Assembly (NCBI GenBank): GCA_900545075.1
Contig: UQXT01000021.1
Coordinates: forward strand, 1 to 26,266
Reading direction: 5' to 3'
Source: an uncultured Collinsella sp.
Lineage (GTDB): Bacteria > Actinomycetota > Coriobacteriia > Coriobacteriales > Coriobacteriaceae
Length of the DNA: 26,266 nucleotides
Shown: positions 1 through 6,228 of the stretch, one piece after another
Layout of the letters: every line of letters begins with the position of its first letter
Numbering within the stretch: the stretch's first letter is position 1
Position numbers and translations under genes: made by a program
Notes under the pieces: generated by a model
Seen by the model: the letters and a program-made list of their open reading frames with translations, nothing else
The model's database searches: none
What the model was told of the DNA's origin: nothing

Positions 1-325
1 GTGGATATCGGCCCGTTTTTTCGGCACCGCGCACGCGGCCCCCGGCCATCGGAGCCTAGCCGCCGCACAACTAAGTACAACTAAGAACTTCGTTTGCGCA
101 TGTTCAAGCCAAATTACACATCATTTTTGACGCCGCTTTTGAATCAAAACGGCGCTGACCGGCATCAGTTGTGGAGGCCTGCGTAGCCAGCGAGCTGCGA
201 CAATGTTCCGAATGGCATCTTTCTCCATCATTGGCGTCAAACTCTTGGACAGCTTTCGTTATGTCGCAACATTTTGCCTTGGCGTTTATCGCGAACCCCG
301 CCGCCTGGTCTGCCATGCTATCTGT
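1..325. other. Gene-free leader region at window start
   Basis: No convincing gene is visible here. A short open frame runs from base 1 to a TAA at 82-84 and could be the tail of an upstream gene, but nothing in it is recognisable. ACAACTAAG occurs twice in tandem (67-75 and 77-85). A hairpin with arms at 131-140 and 146-154 (CGCCG and TTTT pairing with AAAA and CGGCG, one unpaired base) precedes the first gene. It lacks a clear T-tract, so I do not call it a terminator. Confidence 0.35.
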
Positions 326-1525
326 ATGAGTATCGTGCTTTCACATAACACGGCAAAAACGGTCTACCAAGCCGCATACTCGGTATCCGCAATTGGAACC
401 GAGCCCTGCAGTCCCGCCAAAATCTACGGGGCACGCCCCAGCAAGGAACTTCTCGACTCTGCCGCCGACTGGCTCGCCAGGCACAATATCGCCCTTGATA
501 ACAGCGCGCCGCTCGATACAACGGTGTTCGAGCGCGCAAACGTGCGCAACATACCGGGTTGCAAATGCCACGTATCGTCTAAGCGTTTCTCGGGCTCGCG
601 CTTTATCCGGATCGCCGATGACATCTATATTGTCAGCGTCGAACTCTGTGCGCTTCAGGCCGCAACCTATCTTCCCTTTCGCGAACTTGTGGAGTACTAC
701 TTCGAACTGTGTGGCGCCTATTCCCTTGGGCGCGATGCCTCGACAGCCTATACCGAGCGTTTCGCGCTCACCTCGACTTCGAGCCTCAAGCACTTCTTTA
801 ACTCCCTCACCGACTGCAAGGGACTCGAACTTGCCCGAAAAGCCGTCCGTTGTGTGCGAGACGGATGCCGCTCGCCAATGGAAACGGCGTTTGTCATGAT
901 GCTCACGTTACCCAGACGCGAGGGCGGGCTGGGCATTAGCGAGATCGAGACCGACTACGAAGTAAAGGTCACAGCTGCCGCAAAAGACCTCACGCGGCGC
1001 GAAAAGTTCTATATGGATGCATATCTTAAGCGATCCCGAACCGACATCGAATACAACGGATTCCAACATGATGCCGAAAAAGACCGTGCCATTGACGAAG
1101 AGCGCAAGAACGCACTGGCGTCCATGGGCTACGGAATCATTACCGTCAGTCGCTATTCCTTTATGCACGCCAGCGCCTTCGCCAGAGTCATGGAGGCGAT
1201 TCAGCGAAAGGAAGGCATTCGTCCATCGCGCCTGCCCAAAGATTTCACAATCAAGCAAGAAGAGCTGCGACAATTTGTACTCAGGAGGTTTATCAAGGAA
1301 AAGAGGCACATTGAGGAGCTCCTCCGTCAAGACGTAGAGCAGCGTAGTGCACTTGAGCTCGAGCACGCCGTGCTCGAAGGTATCTCGCTGGACGACCCGA
1401 CGATCAACGATGTCCCAGCCATCGACGACATGCAAGTCATCGAGCTGGATTGCCCGGAGTTCGCTCAAACAAGCACTTCCACGCCCGAAGGCAGGGTGTA
1501 CGGGGCCAGAACAAAGACAGACTGA
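326..1525 (+). CDS. Orphan protein with DUF559/PD-(D/E)XK-like C-terminal domain
   Basis: This is a 399-residue protein of unproven function. The frame is open from 203, but I start at 326 because the resulting N-terminus (MSIVLSHNTA) resembles the opening of a protein type I associate with Coriobacteriia; neither start has a good Shine-Dalgarno site. Residues of about 1-230 look like a regulator or antitoxin-type front half, resembling AbiEi-like proteins only loosely. Around residues 228-290 the pattern D240-I-E-Y-N-G, a His a few residues later, then D-x-x-R and a GYxIITVSR strand fits the DUF559/very-short-patch-repair-like nuclease fold. The C-terminus is charged and probably helical. 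No toxin, methylase or helicase partner sits next to it, so it is an orphan here. The stop is 5 bp before a 39-bp inverted repeat. The fold call is from motif shape only. Confidence 0.7.
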   Translation: MSIVLSHNTAKTVYQAAYSVSAIGTEPCSPAKIYGARPSKELLDSAADWLARHNIALDNSAPLDTTVFERANVRNIPGCKCHVSSKRFSGSRFIRIADDIYIVSVELCALQAATYLPFRELVEYYFELCGAYSLGRDASTAYTERFALTSTSSLKHFFNSLTDCKGLELARKAVRCVRDGCRSPMETAFVMMLTLPRREGGLGISEIETDYEVKVTAAAKDLTRREKFYMDAYLKRSRTDIEYNGFQHDAEKDRAIDEERKNALASMGYGIITVSRYSFMHASAFARVMEAIQRKEGIRPSRLPKDFTIKQEELRQFVLRRFIKEKRHIEELLRQDVEQRSALELEHAVLEGISLDDPTINDVPAIDDMQVIELDCPEFAQTSTSTPEGRVYGARTKTD

Positions 1526-1530
1526 CAGGG

Positions 1531-1775
1531 TGGGTACCCCGGCGACGTGCAAAAACGGGAGTTTTCAGCAAAGCCGGGTATTCAAGGAGCTTCGAATTGA
1601 TCTATTTTGCACCGATGCCACCGATTTCAACGCACGTTAGGGAACAGCTGGGGAATATCTATCGCCATTTACACTCCAGTAAGGCCTTGCGGCGGCAAAT
1701 GCCGCCGCATCATGCAATAAATAATCCCTCGTCGATGCTGAAAACTCCCGTTTTTGTACGTCGCTAGGGTACCCA
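1531..1775. repeat. 39-bp inverted-repeat element (245 bp)
   Basis: Two 39-bp arms, 1531-1569 and 1737-1775, are inverted copies with only three mismatches. Each contains CAAAAACGGGAGTTTTCAGC or its complement, and the outer ends read TGGGTACCC. The 167-bp interior carries no convincing gene but has its own hairpin (GCGGCGGC at 1689-1696, GCCGCCGC at 1701-1708). The length and terminal inverted repeats fit a MITE-like non-autonomous element or a large transcription-end structure. No flanking target-site duplication is evident. It lies between the orphan gene and the metal cassette. Confidence 0.7.
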
Positions 1776-1861
1776 CGTTGACATCGGCGGCCTTATCTGC
1801 GCCCACCGATGCCCTTAGCCGCCTTTAGGACCAATCGATAGCAAAAAATTCGCGAATTATA

Positions 1862-1921
1862 TTGACATAGGAACATGCGCTCATATACTCGGAAGTAAGT
1901 TATATGAGCGCATGTTCATAT
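1862..1921 (+). promoter_or_regulatory. Promoter and double operator of the metal-sensing repressor
   Basis: A near-consensus promoter is visible: TTGACA at 1862-1867, a 16-bp spacer and TATACT at 1884-1889. A perfect 17-bp inverted repeat has arms at 1871-1887 and 1901-1917. Each arm contains the ATATGAGC...GTTC signature typical of SmtB/ArsR operators, and the downstream site can be read as the 20-mer ATATGA-N8-TCATAT at 1902-1921. One arm lies between the -35 and -10 boxes and the other just after the start region, so repressor binding should block RNA polymerase. The same 20-mer recurs before the ATPase gene. Confidence 0.8.
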
Positions 1922-1935
1922 GAAAGGATATTGCA

Positions 1936-2304
1936 ATGAGCGATCCCGCTGATGAAATAAAGTCCAGCATCGACACCACCATCGTGCCCGACATCCCCAC
2001 CACCTGCTCGCCCGAGGACCTTCCTGACGAGGAGCTGCTGTACGACCTTGCCGACCTGTTCAAGGTTTTCAGCGACACCACGCGCATCAAGATCCTTTAC
2101 GCCCTCATGGGCCGCGAACTCTGCGTGGCAGACATCGCCGAAGCGACCGCGACCTCGCAGTCTGCTGTGTCACACCAGCTGCGCACGCTCAAGCAGTCAC
2201 ACCTGGTCAAATTCCGGCGCGACGGCCGCAACATCCTCTACTCGCTCGCCGATGATCATGTCTATACCATGCTCAACCAGGGCATGAGCCACATCTGCGA
2301 ATAG
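1936..2304 (+). CDS. SmtB/ArsR-family metal-responsive repressor
   Basis: This is a 122-residue winged-helix repressor with AAAGGA at 1923-1928 as ribosome binding site. The recognition helix region is SQSAVSHQLRTL (residues 74-85), followed by the wing. The C-terminal helix carries D106-x-H108-x10-H119-x2-E122, which is exactly the alpha-5 zinc site of SmtB/CzrA-type sensors. ELCVAD (61-66) retains one Cys of the alpha-3 ArsR/CadC site, but the usual second Cys is absent, and C24 is a possible extra N-terminal ligand. The family releases DNA on binding metal. The alpha-5 site and the neighbouring ATPase point to Zn(II), possibly with Cd(II) or Pb(II). Autoregulation is indicated by the overlapping operators upstream. 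The exact metal is inferred. Confidence 0.9.
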   Translation: MSDPADEIKSSIDTTIVPDIPTTCSPEDLPDEELLYDLADLFKVFSDTTRIKILYALMGRELCVADIAEATATSQSAVSHQLRTLKQSHLVKFRRDGRNILYSLADDHVYTMLNQGMSHICE

Positions 2305-2367
2305 CAGCCAACCACGGTACCAGCGCGGCCTGCACCCAAGCCGCAAAAACAGGGAAAGGAACCCACC

Positions 2368-2586
2368 ATGAAAAAGCAGTTCAAGCTCGACGAGATCGAC
2401 TGCGCCAACTGTGCGCGCGAGCTTCAGGACGAGCTGGCCAAGCTCGAGGGCGTCAAATCCGTGTCCGTCAACTTTATGACCCAGAAGCTGACGCTCGAGG
2501 CCGATGACGCCGAGTTCGACGAGGTGCTCGACCGCGTTGTAGAGTTTACGGCCGACGCCGAGCCGGACTGCGAGATCATTCTCTAG
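2368..2586 (+). CDS. Small heavy-metal-associated (HMA) domain protein
   Basis: This 72-residue protein is a single HMA domain. The metal motif D11-C12-A-N-C15-A sits in the first loop, followed by the usual beta-alpha-beta pattern (GVKSVSVNF) and an acidic second half (EADDAEFDEV). Members of this family bind soft metal ions through the two Cys and deliver them to, or act as the detached N-terminal domain of, P1B-type ATPases. The ATPase downstream has no HMA domain of its own, so this small protein plausibly supplies that function in trans. It is co-oriented with the repressor (63-bp gap) and has a good AAAGGA ribosome binding site. An intrinsic-terminator-like hairpin follows. Confidence 0.85.
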   Translation: MKKQFKLDEIDCANCARELQDELAKLEGVKSVSVNFMTQKLTLEADDAEFDEVLDRVVEFTADAEPDCEIIL

Positions 2587-2607
2587 CCCAGGTTAACGTC
2601 AACCCGC

Positions 2608-2630
2608 AAGGCCGCGCTTGCCGCGGCCTT
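2608..2630 (+). terminator. Hairpin between HMA gene and ATPase
   Basis: A perfect 9-bp stem (AAGGCCGCG, CTTGC loop, CGCGGCCTT) begins 21 bp after the HMA stop. Only a short T run follows, so it may attenuate rather than fully stop transcription. Together with the operator at 2644 it suggests the ATPase has its own promoter. Confidence 0.6.
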
Positions 2631-2643
2631 TGCTCGCGAAATT

Positions 2644-2663
2644 ATATGAGCAAGTGTTCATAC
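2644..2663 (+). promoter_or_regulatory. Second SmtB/ArsR-type operator, before the ATPase
   Basis: ATATGA-GCAAGTGT-TCATAC matches the operator at 1902-1921 (ATATGA-GCGCATGT-TCATAT) in 16 of 20 positions. It lies 22 bp before the ATPase start. A weak promoter (TTGCCG at 2618-2623, 18-bp spacer, TTATAT at 2642-2647) would overlap it. The match implies that the repressor at 1936 also controls the exporter directly. Confidence 0.75.
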
Positions 2664-2685
2664 ATTCAAATGGGAGGTTTGAATC

Positions 2686-4638
2686 ATGACAGCCGCCGAT
2701 CCCACAAAGAAAAAGAAGAAGCGCAAGAAGAAAGAGTCCCTTGAGCATAAGCGCAATCGTATCCTGGTAGCGCTAGGCATTTTTGCGGTGGTGTACGCCC
2801 TCGAGGAGCTCGGTACCCTTACCGCCGCATTCGGCACCCCGGGTAACGTCTACGCCAGCTTCGTGCTGTTCCTGGTGCCGTTCCTAATTGCCGGCTACGA
2901 CGTGCTCCAAAAGGCATACAACAACATCCGCCGCGGCAAGGCCTTCGACGAAAGCTTCCTCATGGCCGTCGCGACCATCGGCGCGTTTGCCATGGTGCTC
3001 TTCCCCGACACCGATCCGCACATGGCCGAAGGCGCCGCTGTCATGCTGTTCTATCAGGTCGGCGAGCTGTTCCAGGCCTACGCCGTGGGCAAGAGCCGCA
3101 AATCGATCAGCGCCATGATGGACATCGCGCCCGATTACGCCAACGTCGAGCAACCCGACGGCACACTCGAGCAGGTCTCCCCCGATGACATCGCCGTCGG
3201 CACCGTCATCGTCGTCAAGCCCGGCGAGCGCGTACCCATCGACGGCGTCATCGTCGAAGGCGAGACGCAACTCGACACCGCCGCCCTTACCGGCGAATCG
3301 ATTCCCCGCCCGGCCAAAACCGGAGACGATATCATCAGCGGCTGCATCAACATGACGGGCCTCATCCACGTGCGCACCACCAAGCCATTTGGCGAGTCCA
3401 CCGTCGCGCGCGTCCTGGAGCTCGTAGAAAACGCCAGCGAAAAGAAGGCGCGTACCGAGAACTTCATCACGCGCTTCGCCCGCGTCTACACGCCCGCCGT
3501 CACCGGCGCGGCCGCGGTACTCGCGCTCGGCGGCGGCTTGGTCACCGGCGCCTGGTCCGACTGGATCCTGCGCGGCCTGACCTTCCTGGTCGTCAGCTGC
3601 CCGTGCGCGCTCGTGATCAGCGTCCCGCTGAGCTTCTTTGGCGGCATCGGCGGCGCATCCAAGCTGGGCGTCCTCATCAAGGGCTCCAACTACCTCGAGA
3701 CGCTCGCCGAAGTGGACACCGTCGTCTTTGACAAGACCGGCACGCTCACCAACGGCACGTTTTCGGTCGTGGCGGTACACCCCGAGGCAGGTTATACCGA
3801 GCAGTCGCTGCTCGAAGTCGCGGCCCTTGCCGAGTCGTTTTCCGATCACCCCATCGCACGGTCCATACGTGCCGCCTACCAGGGTGAGCTCGACCAGAAT
3901 CGCGTGAGCGACTCCGCCAATGTCGCGGGTCACGGTTTCACGGCAACCATCGACGGCAAGCGCGTCGTCGTCGGCAACGCCAAGATGCTTGCTGCGGCCG
4001 GTATCGACGCTCCCAATTGCGAGGTCGTCGGTACGATCCTCCATGTGCTGGTCGATGACACGTACGCCGGCCATATCGTAATTGCCGACACCATAAAGGC
4101 CGATGCCGAGCAGGCTATTCGCGACTTGCACGCTGCCGGCGTCAAACGCACCGTCATGCTCACGGGCGACCGCGAGGAGGTTGCAGCGTCTGTGGCCAAG
4201 CAGCTGGGGCTCGACGAGTTCCACGCGCAGCTCCTGCCAGGCGACAAGGTCGAGCGTGTCGAGGCGCTGCTTGCAACCGAGAGCGGCAAGGGCAAGCTCG
4301 CCTTTGTCGGTGACGGCATCAACGACGCACCCGTGCTCACGCGCGCCGACGTCGGAATCGCCATGGGCGCCATGGGCTCGGACGCCGCAATTGAAGCTGC
4401 CGACGTGGTGCTGATGGACGACAAGCCGTCCAACATCTCCCGCGCGATCCGCGTGGCGCGCAAGACCATGACGATTGTTTGGCAGAACATCATCTTTGCG
4501 CTGGGCATTAAGCTGCTGATCCTGGTGCTCGCGGCGCTCGGCATCGCCAACATGTGGCTTGCCGTCTTTGGCGACGTGGGCGTGGCGATCATCGCCATTC
4601 TGAACGCCATGCGCGCGATGGGTGTCAAGAACCTGTAG
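2686..4638 (+). CDS. Zn/Cd/Pb-exporting P1B-type ATPase
   Basis: This 650-residue integral membrane pump would export divalent soft metals using ATP. Diagnostic motifs are all present: LTGES (201-205, actuator domain), CPC (305-307, transmembrane metal site), DKTGTLT (349-355, D349 phosphorylated), SDHPIA in the nucleotide-binding domain, MLTGDRE, and GDGINDAP (542-549). The last two helices carry a Lys (GIKLLIL) and an Asp (FGDVGVA), the signature of the P1B-2 (ZntA/CadA) subgroup specific for Zn2+, Cd2+ and Pb2+. The N-terminus is unusual: instead of an HMA domain it has a basic run (residues 8-16, mostly Lys). GGGAGGT at 2671-2677 is a strong ribosome binding site. The adjacent HMA protein and operator complete a resistance cassette. 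Confidence 0.95.
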   Translation: MTAADPTKKKKKRKKKESLEHKRNRILVALGIFAVVYALEELGTLTAAFGTPGNVYASFVLFLVPFLIAGYDVLQKAYNNIRRGKAFDESFLMAVATIGAFAMVLFPDTDPHMAEGAAVMLFYQVGELFQAYAVGKSRKSISAMMDIAPDYANVEQPDGTLEQVSPDDIAVGTVIVVKPGERVPIDGVIVEGETQLDTAALTGESIPRPAKTGDDIISGCINMTGLIHVRTTKPFGESTVARVLELVENASEKKARTENFITRFARVYTPAVTGAAAVLALGGGLVTGAWSDWILRGLTFLVVSCPCALVISVPLSFFGGIGGASKLGVLIKGSNYLETLAEVDTVVFDKTGTLTNGTFSVVAVHPEAGYTEQSLLEVAALAESFSDHPIARSIRAAYQGELDQNRVSDSANVAGHGFTATIDGKRVVVGNAKMLAAAGIDAPNCEVVGTILHVLVDDTYAGHIVIADTIKADAEQAIRDLHAAGVKRTVMLTGDREEVAASVAKQLGLDEFHAQLLPGDKVERVEALLATESGKGKLAFVGDGINDAPVLTRADVGIAMGAMGSDAAIEAADVVLMDDKPSNISRAIRVARKTMTIVWQNIIFALGIKLLILVLAALGIANMWLAVFGDVGVAIIAILNAMRAMGVKNL

Positions 4639-4651
4639 CTTGTACTCGGAC

Positions 4652-4782
4652 GGTCCCGGCAGGGATGTCCCCTCCAAAACGTCCTCGGCAAATGTGACCC
4701 CGTTGTCCTGCTCCTACGGAGCTATGGACAACGGGGCCACTTGCCTGCGGAATGTTTTGGAGGGGACATCCCTGCCGGGACC
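4652..4782. repeat. 131-bp nested palindrome
   Basis: The outer arms 4652-4680 and 4754-4782 are a perfect 29-bp inverted repeat. Pairing continues imperfectly through GACCCCGTTGTCC and GGACAACGGGGCC to a small central hairpin (GCTCC-TAC-GGAGC). The whole stretch could fold as one long hairpin. It starts 13 bp after the ATPase stop and lies between convergent genes, so it may end transcription from both sides. The GGGATGTCCCC core links it to the GGGAC-type repeats elsewhere in the window. Confidence 0.85.
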
Positions 4783-4860
4783 TGCGGTAACGTTACTGAT
4801 GGTTCTTGGGCATCGCTTGCTGGCGGGGTTCCTTGTCTGAGCTGGACTTAGTTGGTGGGG

Positions 4861-5238
4861 CTACTGGTCCCGGTCGGCGCCCCGTCCCAGCATTGCCCTT
4901 AGCTTCTCAAAGCTCTCCTCGCTCAGACAATGTTCCATGTGGCAGCCCTCTTGCGAGGCAACCTCGGGCGCTACACCTGCGTCCTCTAGCAGCCCCACAA
5001 AAAAGCAATGGCGCTCCCACATTTGACGGGCAACCTCAATACCGCGTTCCGTCAGATGAACATCTCGTTTGCCCATTTCGACATAGCCGTTGCTTTCCAG
5101 CGTCGCCATGGCTTTAGAGACGCTTGCTTTGGTTACTCCCAGGTATTCGGCAACGTCAATCGATCGAACGATGCCTTGGCGCTCCGAGAGCACATAAATA
5201 GATTCGAGATAGTCTTCTCCAGATTCACGCAGGGCCAT
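4861..5238 (-). CDS. Short DtxR/MntR-like metal-dependent regulator
   Basis: This is a 125-residue DNA-binding regulator. The N-terminal winged helix (residues 1-65) includes SIDVAEYLGVTKASVSKAMATLE. The dimerisation and metal-binding part keeps D9, E12, H77, E97, C99, E102 and H103. The E-G-C-H-M-E-H spacing matches the DtxR/IdeR iron site (Cys-Glu-His) rather than the MntR version, while D9 is MntR-like. The protein ends right after this domain and lacks the SH3-like third domain of classical DtxR, giving MntR-like length. It would sense Fe(II) or Mn(II) and repress transport genes; no such target is adjacent. AAAGGCGGT before the ATG is the ribosome binding site. It converges with the metal ATPase. 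Confidence 0.88.
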   Translation of the reverse strand: MALRESGEDYLESIYVLSERQGIVRSIDVAEYLGVTKASVSKAMATLESNGYVEMGKRDVHLTERGIEVARQMWERHCFFVGLLEDAGVAPEVASQEGCHMEHCLSEESFEKLRAMLGRGADRDQ

Positions 5239-5262
5239 GGACCGCCTTTCGCGATGGCTTCT

Positions 5263-5344
5263 AGTTAGCCTTTGGATACTTTTGCTTGATTCACTTTACC
5301 GCAAAAGTTGCCCATGTCTTACTACGTTGTTTAAAAAGTTAGCC
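5263..5344. promoter_or_regulatory. Possible operator region before the DtxR-like gene
   Basis: AGTTAGCC occurs twice, at 5263-5270 and 5337-5344. TTAGCC resembles a half-site of the DtxR/IdeR consensus, so autoregulation is conceivable. Between them a weak minus-strand promoter can be read (TTGCGG, 17-bp spacer, AAGTAT). The evidence is only two short matches. Confidence 0.25.
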
Positions 5345-5398
5345 GTGCTTCACAAAATGCGTAATACAAGCAAAGCGACACGACACGCAGCGCGCAAG

Positions 5399-5451
5399 GA
5401 GTGTCCCCAGCTACCGACAGAAAAGGAACGTCCCCAAGTGCCGAGCCGCAG
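5399..5451. repeat. Pair of GGGGAC-type repeat units
   Basis: Two related units occur in tandem: GTGTCCCCAG at 5401-5410 and GAACGTCCCCAAGTG around 5426-5440. On the minus strand they read CTGGGGACAC and CTTGGGGACGTTC. They match the GGGGAC signature of the hairpin clusters at 8149, 17786-17953 and 21030. The unit lies just downstream of the HAD gene that ends at 5452. Confidence 0.55.
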
Positions 5452-6222
5452 CTATAGCAGCCCAAAGTGCTTCGCGGCGTTATAGATCCCGTCGTCGTCC
5501 ACGACGGTCGTCACATAGGTCGCCGCAGCTTTCACCGTGTCCTGCGCGTTGCCCATGGCCACGCTCGTGCCCACGGCGGAAAACATCGACAGGTCGTTCT
5601 CGCCATCGCCAAAGGCAATCGCCTCGCTCGCGTCGATGCCTAGGCGCTCCAGCGTCGCCGCAACACCCAGGTCCTTACCGCCGTTAGCGGGGATAATGTC
5701 GCAGAACAGATCGCACCAGCGCGTAGTGAGCGAATGCGACACCGCGTCGGTCACGATATGCTCGTCGGCAGGGTCCACAAAGGCGCAAAACTGGTAGACC
5801 GGCGCGTCAAAGGCGTGCTCAAACGGCTCCTCGTGGTAAACGATTCCCGCGTTGCTGCCGGCCGTCACCACGCGCTCGGACAGGCGGTTCACAAACGAGT
5901 TCTCGCCCTGCATACACAGCGAGTCATAGCACCCCTGCGCCACCTGGTCCACAATCACCGCAACGTCGTCCGGATCAATCGGGCAGCTGCGGTAGACGCC
6001 CTTGGCATCAAAACAGTGCTGGCCCGAAAGCGTAATGTACGCATCCCATCCCAAGTCGAACAGCCAATCCGGCATCTGGTAGGTCGGGCGACCCGTGGCG
6101 ATTACGCACGCAATCCCCTGTTCGCGAAAGTTATCGAGCACCTGCTGCGCCGACGCCGGAATCCGGTGCGTCTTAAAACTCAGCAGCGTGCCGTCGATAT
6201 CGAAAAATGCGGCCTTGATCAT
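5452..6222 (-). CDS. Cof-type HAD-IIB sugar/nucleotide phosphatase
   Basis: This 256-residue soluble haloacid-dehalogenase-family phosphatase has all four motifs: D8-I-D10-G-T (nucleophile and acid/base), the ATGRP motif II (residues 42-46), K183 in GGKDLG, and GDGEND (205-210, Mg2+ ligands). The middle region (about residues 80-180) is the C2b cap of the Cof/YbiV subfamily. These enzymes dephosphorylate sugar phosphates, flavin or nucleotide phosphates with broad specificity, so the substrate cannot be told from sequence. The ATG follows the ABC-F stop by only 6 bp, and GAGGAG lies over that stop, so the two are probably co-transcribed and translationally coupled. Confidence 0.9.
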   Translation of the reverse strand: MIKAAFFDIDGTLLSFKTHRIPASAQQVLDNFREQGIACVIATGRPTYQMPDWLFDLGWDAYITLSGQHCFDAKGVYRSCPIDPDDVAVIVDQVAQGCYDSLCMQGENSFVNRLSERVVTAGSNAGIVYHEEPFEHAFDAPVYQFCAFVDPADEHIVTDAVSHSLTTRWCDLFCDIIPANGGKDLGVAATLERLGIDASEAIAFGDGENDLSMFSAVGTSVAMGNAQDTVKAAATYVTTVVDDDGIYNAAKHFGLL

Positions 6223-6228
6223 CCTCGC

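Noticed and set aside
2884..4677. A 597-codon open frame on the minus strand opposite the ATPase
   Set aside because: It mirrors the high-GC ATPase gene, has low-complexity Asp/Gly/Ala/Val composition and no domain. The plus-strand frame has all P-type motifs.
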